This document shows, one piece after another, positions 34,501 through 43,171 of a stretch of 64,000 bases of DNA. Origin of the DNA: Acidomyces sp. 'richmondensis'. Its lineage: Eukaryota > Ascomycota > Dothideomycetes > Mycosphaerellales > Teratosphaeriaceae. Below the pieces are notes generated by a model, which saw only the letters and a list, made by a program, of their open reading frames with translations, had not been told where the DNA came from and did no database searches. The stretch lies in contig QVLQ01000015.1 in the NCBI GenBank assembly GCA_003545705.1, forward strand, positions 434,001-498,000, read 5' to 3'. Made by a program: the position numbers and the translations under genes. Positions within the stretch are counted from its first letter, which is position 1. The number at the start of each line of letters is the position of its first letter.

Positions 34501-37298
34501 AATGAACCAGGTTTGAGCATGCGCCAGAGAGATCCCATGATCTCTTCCATCCATGGCTGCATGATAGGGTCTAGATAGTCTGCGGTAAGGTTGTCTACGC
34601 ACAATTCCAAAGTTCGAAGGCCTTGAGCTGTTAGCTCTGATGAACCTGCACTGCCAGATCGGAGGTCGCCTGAGGTAGCCGCTCCTCTGCTTTCGCTGGC
34701 CAGGATACGCTCCCCTGAGCGCAAAGCCACGGTAAGCGGTCGCATCAAATAACTTAGATGAGGCAGCAGATGACTCAATCGAGCTGGCACTGTCAAGCTC
34801 AGTTCAACAAAAAGGTCTCGACTTGGGGGATCCTTGGCAGCTGCTAATTGAGTATTCAGAACCTCAAGCAGCATCTCTAGCAATGGGAGAATTTCTTTAT
34901 AGAGATGTTCAAATCTTCCACCTCCTATCGAACGGAAGAGACTTCGCAGCAACAAGAAATAATTGGTTGGCTCCTCCGCCGTGACAGACATCTCGATAGA
35001 CTTTGTGATCAACTCTCTTACGTGCGGAAGCAGAACCGACTCATTATGTTGGCTGAACAAGGTCACTGCCATAAAACTTAACTTGAAGAGACGGAGCAGC
35101 ACCGAGGTCTTGGTGCTGTCTTTCTCGCCTATTTCTTTGAGCTTCGACATCAGGAATTGGAGAAGCATTCCACAGAAAGCCGGACTAGTAGCCTCGGAGG
35201 CGAGCAAAAATTGTGGAATGTGAAGCAAAGCATTATGATGAAATGACTGCTCGTACAAGAACTCGATGCCGCTTTTGCCGAGCTTACCATCGACCATCGG
35301 TGCTCGACTGGTGAAAATCTCGTGGAAGGTTGCAGGATCTAAGTGGTGAAAGACAGTAGCGAAGTTCTCCAGAAGATCCTTCTCTTCCTTACTGCTTGTG
35401 TTAGATGACGCGAGACTTTGATAAGACGCTGCCTCAGTACTTTCTGCTTCTCTCGATAGGTCGAGAGGTGCATAATACTGGAAGCATTTGGCTCCTTCGC
35501 GGAAAAGTTTGATTAGGACCTCAACTTCTTCTGCCTGGAAACCATAGGACAGATCATTCCAGTTCACAGGAGCATTGTTGATGTCGACGTCATCCTTAAT
35601 ATTTTGCGGATTGGTATTCTTCAGGACTGAGAAAAATTGTCTCAGGCCATGGAGCAAATTCTTAAACAAGAACTTGTTCTCAGTTACCGGATCCGAGGCT
35701 CGGTCTCTCGGCCCTCCTGCTTTGATTGGCATTGCGGAGAAGATGTCGGTCTCGTCCCACTCTGGTTTTTGGTCTTTGTCGGCAATATAACTTTCAGGCA
35801 CAGGGTCCAAATTTGAGGCGGTTTCCAATTGTTGACGCCACACCTTGACAGCGTTAGGATATGCTCGATTCATTGCCGAAAATTTTTCTGCAATGCCGTT
35901 GAGCACGGTCATCATTAGGAGTCGAGCATCCCTTGAATTATCGATTTTCGACATGCATTCTGCCATGTTCAATAATAACTTCGCACTCATCGTCTGGTAG
36001 CTAGTGCCCGGAACTTCAATCCCATCATCACCGGTCAAATGGCTGACATAAACCGATACAACTCGTGAAATCTGCTCAGGTTGCAGTTGTTCGCGCACAT
36101 GGTGAATAAGATCTGCCAGCATTGTATATGCTAATGGACGCAAAGAAACTTCGGCCGTGAGACTGTCGCCAATAAGTGTCCTCGGGTCTAAGAGCGGTAA
36201 GATAACAGGCAAGAAGACTGAGCGAAAGTTGAAGTTGATGATGTGTCGAATGGCAACTAGCAACTCTTTCCTTGTAGCCGTGTGTGACCGAGGAACATCT
36301 CGGAGAAGTCTGACTGTCAGGTTGGGTAGAGCACTAAGAAAATCGGTCAAGATACTGTGATAGGCGCGAAGCAGGTATGCCAGAAAACTCATAGTCTTAA
36401 CCTGAGCCGTGACAAGGTCGCCAAACGCTCCAGTTAGGCCCTTTAATTTGATTTCAGGAGCGATTCCAGTAAAAATATCCCCTCGTGCTTCCGCTTCTTC
36501 GTGTGCGCGCTTCTGGGGGCCGGCTTGGAGCAAGAGTGTGTTTCTAATCTTCGGTGTAAATTTCCCAACATTTTTCGGAGCAAGATTCCTGTGCGCCTGG
36601 AAGATGGAAACGACAATAATTGGGCATTCTGAAACCACTTTGAAGCTGTGCACACCTTTGGGCAGCTGCTTTGTTGCCTGGTGCGACTCGGCAGGTGCAT
36701 CAGCTGATGTGAGGGTTTGACTGGTCGAGGCCACTGGCGATCCCGGAGTGCCTCCACCATTAGGTGATCCAGGAACATTAGAGACTGCAGCTGCCGGAGT
36801 GTGGCTATCGAATGTGTCTTTGACCGTCTGTTCCATGCCGTCAAAGAGCTCAAGAATTAGTTCGAGAAAGTGCTGCGCTTTCTCTGCTACTGCCGGCGTT
36901 TTTGTATAAGATCGCACCAGATCCATCACTACTTTCAGGGATATTGCGGCATTATCCTCATTGTCCGTCTTCACCAGTCCCAAGCATGTATCCATAATCT
37001 TTTCAGCATACGGTTCTGCTATGGCGTTGTCCGCGTTTCCCAGTGGTAGTCGATGCAAAATTTCGAGCGTAGTCAATCTGATCTTCTGCTCGGGCAATGA
37101 GGACATAAATACTGGCGGTCCAGAAAGGATCTGCAAGAGAATTGGGACGAATTTCGACAAGAAATTGCCGTAGGTCGCACTTTGGCACAAAGTCTCCATC
37201 TGATCGCGCATCTCTATGAGCAGAGCGCCTTTGGTTTTAGAATCAACGGAGGCATCTTGAAGCTTCGCCTCATACTCGTCGAGGGTACGGCTGGCCAT
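25512..37298 (-). CDS. TRA1: TRA1/TRRAP pseudokinase subunit of SAGA and NuA4
   Basis: One uninterrupted frame of 11.8 kb from ATG at 37298 (MASRTLDEYEAKL), 3928 aa; the extra codons upstream begin with TTG. Layout: alpha-solenoid (HEAT) repeats to about residue 2600; a Gln-rich insert at about 1463-1503; FAT domain at about 2650-3300; a charged disordered linker at about 3315-3380; PI3K-like domain at about 3500-3800; and a C-terminal FATC ending CQTDMLWMPWL. The kinase-like region lacks the usual DxxxxN and DFG residues, as known for Tra1, so it is a scaffold that binds transcription activators and recruits the acetyltransferase complexes. Yeast Tra1 has 3744 residues, so the length is ordinary. 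No intron is needed anywhere. Confidence 0.97.
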   Translation of the reverse strand: MASRTLDEYEAKLQDASVDSKTKGALLIEMRDQMETLCQSATYGNFLSKFVPILLQILSGPPVFMSSLPEQKIRLTTLEILHRLPLGNADNAIAEPYAEKIMDTCLGLVKTDNEDNAAISLKVVMDLVRSYTKTPAVAEKAQHFLELILELFDGMEQTVKDTFDSHTPAAAVSNVPGSPNGGGTPGSPVASTSQTLTSADAPAESHQATKQLPKGVHSFKVVSECPIIVVSIFQAHRNLAPKNVGKFTPKIRNTLLLQAGPQKRAHEEAEARGDIFTGIAPEIKLKGLTGAFGDLVTAQVKTMSFLAYLLRAYHSILTDFLSALPNLTVRLLRDVPRSHTATRKELLVAIRHIINFNFRSVFLPVILPLLDPRTLIGDSLTAEVSLRPLAYTMLADLIHHVREQLQPEQISRVVSVYVSHLTGDDGIEVPGTSYQTMSAKLLLNMAECMSKIDNSRDARLLMMTVLNGIAEKFSAMNRAYPNAVKVWRQQLETASNLDPVPESYIADKDQKPEWDETDIFSAMPIKAGGPRDRASDPVTENKFLFKNLLHGLRQFFSVLKNTNPQNIKDDVDINNAPVNWNDLSYGFQAEEVEVLIKLFREGAKCFQYYAPLDLSREAESTEAASYQSLASSNTSSKEEKDLLENFATVFHHLDPATFHEIFTSRAPMVDGKLGKSGIEFLYEQSFHHNALLHIPQFLLASEATSPAFCGMLLQFLMSKLKEIGEKDSTKTSVLLRLFKLSFMAVTLFSQHNESVLLPHVRELITKSIEMSVTAEEPTNYFLLLRSLFRSIGGGRFEHLYKEILPLLEMLLEVLNTQLAAAKDPPSRDLFVELSLTVPARLSHLLPHLSYLMRPLTVALRSGERILASESRGAATSGDLRSGSAGSSELTAQGLRTLELCVDNLTADYLDPIMQPWMEEIMGSLWRMLKPGSLTSTNLQQPGGPLIITGHQSAHTAVRILGKLGGRNRKFLTWPPNLEWRSYSDDEASVDIRLIGAVASSGERALPVRLGIDTAVERLWEPEPKSEKGRKNDDYYKRQAFRLVTSHIKLLVGFENLPDELSRLVRLQANDLAERRFDVGADLFSVSERQKSGAKRDSQQAVLTKLLKALMFTAGTIDGLKEEAARFLQNIYRHFVLVELGTALAKEKHKRRPFDVRHGEGPVFIETCTLADAICTSLASDVKEVREVAQHAMESCLKVATGVFGGSNEKAECLPFFAKLAEVCVHACYEEEWFTKSAGALGISILIEKSQMGFSDQWIADRLLDFTRGLLYVIKDMPQELPANIRVHAKQTILNLLERYGSSNLAKQGDRKARLENKEDKLHQVANRLIAEVSHMNRHVRECAQLALRKLAETLQMQIHDLVNPVKEPLIQPIFNKPLRALPFAAQIGYIDAINFLLDMEHEVLAFDDQLNRLLFETLALVDADDEALAQKPYEYRTQESIVRLRVAGLRLLTTAIRFPGFSAGPQQNQQQNQSQQNSQQNQMATQVQQSQPQQQQASQLQASGQHRARVISIFFKSLYSKNKDVSAAANAGLKIVLAATQKLPKDLLQNGLRPILMNVQDPRKLSVEGLEGLRTLLQLLTNYFKVEIGTRLLDHMRHIADAQTLQKASFGLIEAQPKMKVVRGIFSVFHLLPSAAVQFLPELVERVLSLEQNLRRTRSSPFREPLIQYLNHYPKESWEYFRAALKEETKGRFFAQILGYEESNALREIVVQELDSFVDAFTSKELSGEDKALAKINAIHSASAICDFAPAGEHLVKNKNARVALLEAAKEVQEMRDHGGLPVRLRLASMQTMEEIMHISVTYLEHEKDDLDFLYGLIQSCTKGELQTSPGFFRYLYKCIISSENVVFQRTVMMRCIDVFTHKATAQKMKWFVFHNILNPILADDVMRNWDQLFRAGNKGTPLLDKAMTDAIHNKLWKPQSVADISDDGTQGVDYSRIELLQASAFLVKYHHNLVQDARKDLIKFGWNYIRLEDHINKYAAYCLIAYFIAHYETPAKIAMQVYNTLLRAHQGEGKNLVMQSLEILEPVLKKRLGGSDGRQSVWSRLPRKILSEEIGNVQQLTSIYQFLVKHPDLFYDAREAFTQVIVQTIGKVAQLPSPSVENRRLALNLFSLIWHWEERTVKEQGSLAGPESPTVERVGDGPQNSKKGAVANSGARLILVKYLVQFIATLPERYPVSPPSGKDTVALNNSMQITTLETVMKPLDLLQKLLSPPYWDDLDIDAMFPKVTEQILCGDHKADEKTDIWNTRVVNAIQLLKVLVTSRPNEWIIGRLPQLQKLLTKPLRSDDIETQEALYNSDLPDYAIPKLPPLLQRILEAIPIHPPEDELPDADYPPIAFINFLTSVAGDALNSGSHLAGINILWVMSQRRPEDIDPHIPALLKTLQVKLAKDHLAAQLPPQAVIAQGISQQAQNLQEVEMTVNLIIKVIDMLSARISVLGEQRRPYLSVLASLVERSGNNTLCKKILGQVETWVFDPTEPVPTLKEKVAVLQKMLLFEQRPDPTLYTMFMNLVIRIYEDPKILRSELAVRMEHAFLIGLRSQDIEMRSRFMSIFDRALSRSTSNRFFKLISEQQWDILGDTFWLSQIIHLMFGSIDQNSTIHLHPEDFKCMPLTKVYSTYVGDQRALDIMLDNNLEGIIASERHFMNEVGNVRARDLLIPLADLQHTDWQLAHDIWVAYFPMCWSILSRDDREDIEQGLVALLTKDFHQRQADKRPNCVATILEGIARVKPTCKFPPHVMKYLAKTYNGWYVAATFMEDLAIKPVIDTATVRESNLDALVELYANLEEADLFYGTWRRRAQFVETNAALSYEQNGIWDKAQNMYEQAQIKARTGSLPFSQGEYMLWEDQWVLCAQKLQQWEILQEFAKHENINDLYLESVWRSFDQWTDLKNLDQFDGVIKAVSDAPTPRRMFFQAFSALLKLHHTKEPAAQQAFQTTIDESIQLSIKNWHKLPKHITNAHIALLQNFQQLVELHDASVICQSLAQTNAGNLDAKSHELKVLLSTWRDRLPNLWDDINAWQELVTWRQHIFSLINQTYLQLLPQQAGTNATGTSYAYRGYHETAWIINRFAHVARKHQMPEVCITQLSKIYTLPNIEIQEAFLKLREQAKCHYQNPSELTSGLDVINNTNLNYFGQQQKAEFYTLKGMFLSKLNQKDEAYDAFGSALFFDIKLPKAWAEWGRYSDNQFKENPNDLGLAGNAISCYLEAAGQYKSAKSRKLLSRILWLLSLDDANGTLAKVYANYQGDQPWWYWVTFIPQLLNNLSRTEGEANIAHQILTNLAKTYPQALHFQLRTSNDDMQVIKKTQAVREQREKAAREAKKRGDGVKQESPSTRPQSASGISRPGTASGDTQMVNGISSGTPKKENDEVKTEDTPKPKKPWEHTDALTVTLRTAFPLLYASMEAMVEQIQKNFKCPPDEDAYRLIVALLNDALSYVGRSPHAFASDSKLPPQTEANITRFAESILPPHIRKNFEADFVAKKPTMFEYIQKLRKWRDKLAEKLDRRPNTFHLAETTHLSGFRFVWFDEVEVPGQYLLHKDKNQDFVRIERFLPHVDLVRGVASCHRRLKIRGHDGSIHPFAIQHPAPRHGRREERILQLFRIFNSTLAKKKESRRRNLQFHLPVMVPLSPQIRMIQDDASYITLHGVYDDYCRRNEVDKDEPTIFTMEKLRMLSPQKQDQALNVRLEALNYIQDHYVPRDLVRQYFAATHPSFDDFWLFRRQFSYQLAALTYITFTMHMTVRYPNKMSIARRTGNIWGSELLPYMPQTRPYFQNPELVPFRLTPNLQVVMGPIHTEGIFTCALMAIARCLTSDLSYTTPPAAGDTNGSQQQPAGPVQNTNCDMEHTLAIFIRDEMAFWYTQSHRQSVKENELRENVQRNADSIVNKALVCAREPAAGNLPANQSVLDLVAKATNPEKLCQTDMLWMPWL
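32800..32915. repeat. Gln-codon-rich tract inside TRA1
   Basis: A CTG/TTG-rich stretch on the plus strand encodes a Gln/Asn/Ser-rich insert (for example QQNQQQNQSQQNSQQNQ) on the minus strand. It sits between helical repeats of the solenoid and is probably a flexible loop of variable length. Confidence 0.8.
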
Positions 37299-38377
37299 CC
37301 TGGGCCAGCGATGGCGGAGTGTTCCCAATCGGTGAAAGACTGATGGACTGTTTCAGTTCATGTCTGGTCGTAATAGAAAAGAACTTTCGCTCTCGTGATC
37401 CGACGAAGGGGCACGATGTGGTCACGGGAAATCGTCAGTTGTATTGCTGTCGATCATGGGCGGCAGATAAATGAGGTTGTTAATTGCTGAGTGAATTTTG
37501 GCAGTCTGCGTACGCGCAACGCACGTAGTTAATGAAGATGCAATAAGGGATTTAGTGAAGTGATGGAGGTCGTATTCGTCGTCAAGTGATCGTCCTGATA
37601 GCTACAATAAAGTGCTACAATCGGTGAAGAGATGAGGCAAAGTCGCACAAGGCTGCTAAATCTTGTGAAGCTCTAGCGACTGTGGAACAGCTTCAAGAAT
37701 CTGGAGGCGCGGACACGCGAAAGACCCGGAGACGCCGATCAATACCTTAAAGAGGAAAGCTACCCGCTTATGCAGCGGACCGTTACCGATGGCGAGGGCC
37801 GTCTTACCGTGCCGAGCATGTCTGGTTGGACATTTACACGTACATATACACGGTACTGGGCAGTGTGAACAGGGAGAATGGCTGTATCGTTTCATTTCCA
37901 AGGCTCTACGTTGTACTACTAGATTTATGATTAAAGTCTATCCATAATCCTTTCACATATTTGCAGTGACCTGCTCCCTGGAAAAGCTCCAATAAAGCTT
38001 TTCCTTAGAGTTGAAGATGTCTTTCGGCCTGCCTTTCCAGACACTTGCAACCGTTTGAGACAGCAACGATAAGCTGGCACCAACAAGCTCATCTATTGGC
38101 GTTTTAAAACAGTTTTCTTAACGGAGAATGCACGTACAGATGCTTACGAAGCGAAACGAGAAAGAGCAGGCAAAAGCCTTCACATCCATAGACATTCTTC
38201 ATTTTAACCTGGCTACAAGGGAGAGTCAATGGGTCGGATCATGCCAATTAATGGTAACCAACAAATCCAGTTGTAAATTTTCAGTTTGTTTTCGCAACAA
38301 TTTACCGGCCGTTCTCATATCGCTTTATCTTTCCTGCTCCGTCAAAGCCGATCTGCGTTGCTCAAATCCCATCGATT
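37299..38377. other. Intergenic: TRA1 promoter and 3' flank of the secreted protein
   Basis: About 1.1 kb without recognisable coding sequence. The TRA1 promoter should be in the first few hundred bases. Confidence 0.5.
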
Positions 38378-39157
38378 TTACCAGCCGCTGTAACCCCAGG
38401 TCGAGGTAGTGCACACCTCTGTAGAAGTTGCGTATTTGGATGTGTAAGCAGATGTCTCAACATACTCGGTAGAAGTCTCCTTAGGAACACTGGTGACGTA
38501 TGACTTATAAATTGTCGTGCTCTCCGTAGTTTGCACCTCGGTCGTCTCAACCACTGGAGTTCCAGTAGTCTGTACGACAGTGCTATAGCCTGTTTCACTG
38601 ACCTGGCCAACAGAGGAGCCGCTAGTGATGACTGTGGTAGTTTTAGTGCTGACGATTGGGACACTGGTGACTATTGTTGAGTAAGACCAGGTGCTGATCT
38701 CTACTGGCTTTGTTTCAGTCGAAGTCCAGTATTCTGTCGTCTCGGAGATTTTAGTGTATGGAATGGTCTCAGTAGTAACCTGTTCCTTGGTTGTTGTGAT
38801 AACAGTTGGATATTGGGTAGTTTCCACAGTAGCGATTTCTGTTGTCACAGTACTGGCGACGTAGATAGTTGTTGTTTCGTAAGAAGTGTACGTCTCAACT
38901 CCAGTAGAAGTGGCCCAACCAGTAGACAGTGAGCAACTAGAAGATGTGTATGTTGGTGACTCTTTGCTAGAAGACGTATATGTTGGCGACTGTTGGCTAG
39001 AAGACGTATATGTTGGTGACTCTTTGCTAGAAACTGTGGTCCATCCGTATTCGGAGGGGGTGGGACTTGTGGAAGTCCATCCCCCTCCCCAAGCGTTTGG
39101 CACAGCAGAAGCAATGCCAAAGAGAGCCAAGGCGGCGAAGTGTCTCGGTGAATGCAT
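38378..39157 (-). CDS. Secreted Ser/Thr-rich repeat protein
   Basis: A single exon of 259 aa from ATG at 39157. A signal peptide is visible (hydrophobic AALALFGIASAVPNA, cleavage likely near residue 20). The mature part is over a third Ser and Thr, with Val-Thr-rich tracts such as VTTEIATVETTQYPTV, the kind of sequence that is densely O-mannosylated in cell-surface proteins. Near residues 44-73 the 10-residue unit SKESPTYTSS is repeated three times. The protein ends in TSTWGYSGW with no GPI-anchor signal, so it is probably secreted or wall-bound by other means. No enzyme domain is present. It may be a wall or adhesin-like protein. Confidence 0.75.
   Translation of the reverse strand: MHSPRHFAALALFGIASAVPNAWGGGWTSTSPTPSEYGWTTVSSKESPTYTSSSQQSPTYTSSSKESPTYTSSSCSLSTGWATSTGVETYTSYETTTIYVASTVTTEIATVETTQYPTVITTTKEQVTTETIPYTKISETTEYWTSTETKPVEISTWSYSTIVTSVPIVSTKTTTVITSGSSVGQVSETGYSTVVQTTGTPVVETTEVQTTESTTIYKSYVTSVPKETSTEYVETSAYTSKYATSTEVCTTSTWGYSGW
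38937..39026. repeat. 30-bp minisatellite, three units, in the secreted protein gene
   Basis: Three direct copies of a 30-bp unit with one to four differences lie in frame in the gene and encode SKESPTYTSS-like repeats. Copy number could change by slippage or recombination without breaking the frame. Confidence 0.85.
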
Positions 39158-41458
39158 TCTGTTGGGAGAAATGCAATTTTAGATGATATAAGCGAAAGAA
39201 TGCAAGTGTTTCTCGACAGATCTTTTGTGTCTGATGTGAGAAGCTCTTTGGCAGGTGCTGAAGAGTCTATCCTTCTGTGGTGCCAGACCTACCTTTATAC
39301 TTGACATCCCCAAGGCGGTGGAATACTCACTTTTCGTTGTGCAGCAATGTTTCCGTTATGCGATCTCAAGAATGCCAAGAGACTGTACTCACAGCAAAGT
39401 CCGGTGAATGCCGGCCTGAGGACGTTGCACGGTTCTTCCTCGTCTTCTCAGCTGGATCGACCAATATGTGCTTCAAAGCAGGCATCAGGAGAGCATCTTG
39501 ACTCACGGCCCGTGAGGCAAACATGCAGTGCCATATTGGAAGAACGATATCGTTTCGAGTGCAGCTCAAGGACCCACCCAAACGAGACGTCGTAGGATAA
39601 CTGAGGATGCAATGACCTCATTCAAGGCGATTGCCTCTTTAAGTCCATTCCCGTTCGGCTATTAGGGTGAATAGACACGTTTGACATATTTCGCAAAGGC
39701 ACACGTTGCGTATCATAAGCACAACTTCGACAATGCATATACGCCCAAAGGGAATGCAGTGTTGGCAATCAGAAAAGATTCGTCAGCGGACTTGCAAGTC
39801 TCTTGATGGTGGGTATGACAAAGAAGGTGTTACCTCCAAATATAGCGTATGTCGGTGTGTTCTAATTGGAACGGAGAGCCGGCTTTGGTGATGTGAGGAG
39901 CCTATTCTTGTTGTATCGGAGCGGAACCTGCAGCAAGGCCGCATTCTTCCCAGTGTGGTAGTTTGAAGTGCATAACGTCGCGTTGATCTGCATTGAGCAT
40001 GTGGAGTGCATGCTTTCTCTTTGTCCGAATCGAAAGTTTCACAACATAAGCTGGAAAGCCCACGAGCTCGTACGGGAAAAAAAACGTGACGTACACACGT
40101 GTCCACCGCCAGTGTACGCAAAGTTTTCTGGACTGTGCCTCGCATTTTCGTGTTGCATGAGTGGCACCGAGTGGCAAAAAAAGTATTCTTCTTCCGAAGA
40201 ATTTTCCGCAAGCCAGCCTTTTCGTCCGACAAATATCACAGAACGCGAATTGTCTATGGCGCATACTTCGGTACATGCGTGTCATGGCAAAGTGGTGTGG
40301 TAATCTTCAAATTCATGCCACTGCACGTTGTGATTTTACATTCCAAGAACGACGCAAAGCGTCTGTATATTTATTCTTCGAATTTGTTCTAACTATCCAA
40401 AAGCATAATCTAAATTCCATAAAAGATATCTGCACAGATTCGGTGACTCGAAAGTTTTGGAGTAGTCACAAGTGAAGCAGGTATAGCGTTATATAGACTC
40501 TCGAGTTTAATGAACTTTCTCCAATCTGGACTCCGAAAAAATATATGCAATGCGGGATGTTCACTCGGTAGGGAGGCCATTTATAGTGAGAAAACTGAGG
40601 ATCCAAAACTTCCGTGATGCAGGCGTAACGATGGACATGAGCATTCTCGAGAGGGACATTGACAGATGTTGTCCACTGAATATAGGATGACTTACAATCA
40701 CCTGTCATTATCGGGGGAGTCAATTAGTATTACACAGGAATGAAATTACATACATGGTTTCAAAAGTGAAAGCGAGTACATGCAAATAAATAGATACTTA
40801 GCCGGTTTGAACCAACAAAGCTGGTTTGATTATTATTTATTTTTTTTAAAAAAATTTGCTCCTGTGGCATGGAGATGACAGCATATTTGGCGCTCTGTCA
40901 AAATCTTCCTGAGAAACATAATGCTTTTTGCTTAATGTGCAATGCTCGTTTCACTGTCTTGTTGCACAAGAGCGTAGAAACTCTTCTGTTAAACTCCGGT
41001 AGACCTGAAATGGAAGTAGGTAAATTTTGTTCGCATCGAAGAGCATATTCTGGGTCAAGGACGTAAGCCTGTGAAGACTTAGTACTGGCACTTCTCTCGA
41101 CGTCATATAGACGAGCTATTGTGGTCGAAATTGGAATTTGCGTGAAATTTGGCATGTGAAACGAAAAATCGTGGTCTCATTTCCAGCTGCTTCGCACTGC
41201 ACATTAGCAATTTGTGATATACGCTCAGCAAACTGACAACTGTACTCACAATCTTGATACAATTGCCCATTTCCCCCCCCTGTATGGCTTCAGCCATAAC
41301 CTTGATACGCGCTAATAGAATATTGATGATGAGACGTGGCTCAAGATCATTACGCTGTTAAAAAGCGTTCTAGTCGAGATCAGAAGCAGCGCGACTCGAA
41401 TCAGATAACTGTTCACACAACCTCGACGTAAGGGCAAAATGCCTTCCTTCAAGAATTC
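39158..41458. other. Intergenic region, no gene recognised
   Basis: About 2.3 kb with many short frames on both strands, especially 39780-40480, none resembling a protein family. An A+T-rich patch lies at 40740-40860. It includes the promoter of the secreted protein and the 3' flank of FAL1. Confidence 0.5.
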
Positions 41459-42832
41459 TCACGAGAGCAGATCCGCAACGTTCATCGGCATCTCGTCGAT
41501 CTGCGTCGAGTAATACAATTCAATATCACGGAGAATTCGAACATCTTCTGACGTGACAAAATTGATAGCCACCCCTTTGCGGCCGAAGCGTCCTGAGCGA
41601 CCAATGCGGTGAATGTAATTCTCTCGGTTAGATGGAAGGTCGTAATTGATGACCAGGGAGACCTGTACTTACAGTTAGCAACAATTTCAAACGTTGGGAC
41701 ATCAGAGTGATGGCATACTTGTTGAACATCGATCCCACGAGCCCATACATCAGTAGAGATCAGAACCCGGCTGTTACCCTGCCGGAATTCGCCCATAATG
41801 CTGTCGCGTTCCTTTTGGGGCATCTCACCATGCATACTCGAAACAGTGAAATTGGCATCGCGCATCTTGTCTGTCAACCAATCGACTTTACGCCGCGTGT
41901 TACAAAAGATGACGGCCTGAGTGATAGTGAGCGTGTCGTATAAGTCGCACAGGGTATCAAACTTCCACTCCTCCTTCTCCACCGCAATAAAGTACTGCTT
42001 GAGACCTTCAAGAGTCAATTCATCACGCTTAACAAGAATTCGTACAGGATCTGTCATAAATTTGGTTGTCATATCTAAGACATCGTACGGAAGCGTAGCA
42101 CTGACAACCACAACTTGCGTGGCAGGCGGCAAATAGCGGTAAACATCGTAGATCTGTTCTCTGAAGCCTCGGTTCAAGAGCTCATCTGCTTCGTCAAGCA
42201 CCAGCATTTTGATGTGGCGCGTTCGCAAATTTCGGCGACGTATCATGTCTGCCACACGGCCAGGAGTGCCGGAGACGACATGCTGGCCATATTCAAGCTT
42301 ACGGATGTCTTCGCCGACATTGGTGCCTCCGATACATGCGTGGCATTGGACATTTAGATAGTCTCCCAGAGCTAGGAGTACTGATTGGATCTGCGTAGCA
42401 AGTTCACGAGTGGGAGATAGCACGAGTGCTAAAATCAAATCAGCAGTTTCTTCATTTGCATATCTTATAAATTTATACTAACCTTGCGTCTCCCTTACCG
42501 CGGTATCGATGACTTGCAATATGCTAATACTGAAGGTCGCCGTCTTCCCAGTACCACTTTGTGCCTGTGCAATGGTGTCCCTTCCTTTGCATATCTGTAC
42601 GATGGCTCGGCTCTGGACCGCAGAAGGAGATTCGTAACCGTATGCATATATACCACGCAAAAGGTTTTCCTTGAGATGCATCGCTTCGAAAGTCGGTGCG
42701 ACAGTCACCTGTTGCTTCATCAGCGTTCATCCGTTACGGCAATATTTGATAGCATTCAGGTCATCATACCTCCTTTGAGGTGCTAAATTCCATACGCGCA
42801 TCACTCTTGCGATCCATTTCTTCTTCCGCCAT
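41459..42832 (-). CDS. FAL1: DEAD-box RNA helicase FAL1 / eIF4A3-like
   Basis: Four exons rebuilt from splice sites: 42832-42770, 42708-42483, 42428-41719 and 41662-41459; introns of 61, 54 and 56 bp all GT-AG and frame-consistent. The ATG at 42832 gives MAEEEMDRKSDAR. All helicase motifs are present in order: AQSGTGKT (I), PTRELA (Ia), GTPGR (Ib), DEAD (II), SAT (III), FCNTRR (IV), STDVWARGIDVQQ (V) and HRIGRSGRFG (VI). The ending DEMPMNVADLLS is the FAL1/eIF4A3 form rather than translation factor eIF4A. In yeast FAL1 acts in 18S rRNA maturation; in many fungi the orthologue is the exon-junction-complex helicase. It is head to head with PRP9. Confidence 0.95.
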
Positions 42833-43171
42833 CTTTGTGGTGGTTATGCTACACGAAAATGGTGTCTCGTGTGTTCGGTGATTATGAGGCTCTGAACTTT
42901 GCCAGGGATGCGGGCCGAACCTCAAGATCCGATGCTTTCATAGGCTTGTCTCGTGCTACGGTAAGTTATTTGCCAGTTTAACATAGTTGATTCGACCAAC
43001 GAAACGAAGCGCCAGCAACAATTATATCACGCAGCAGTGGCATTCATACGCCGCTTTTCGGCTCATCAATCGTAATCCAGCGAATCTGAGGGTGGCGGAC
43101 CGAGGGGAACGCAGTGCTGCATTGGCGATCGCAGTGTAGGTGGAGACCGCGAGAAATAAAAACGGGTTAGA
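42833..43171. promoter_or_regulatory. Shared divergent promoter of FAL1 and PRP9
   Basis: Only 339 bp lie between the two start codons of these divergent RNA-processing genes, so both promoters and 5' leaders must be packed here. No specific factor site is claimed. Confidence 0.6.

Noticed and set aside
25741..36853. Many frames inside TRA1 on both strands
   Set aside because: Shadows of the 3928-codon gene; none has independent support.
39783..40475. Several overlapping frames on both strands
   Set aside because: Mutually overlapping, no family resemblance and no consistent splice structure.
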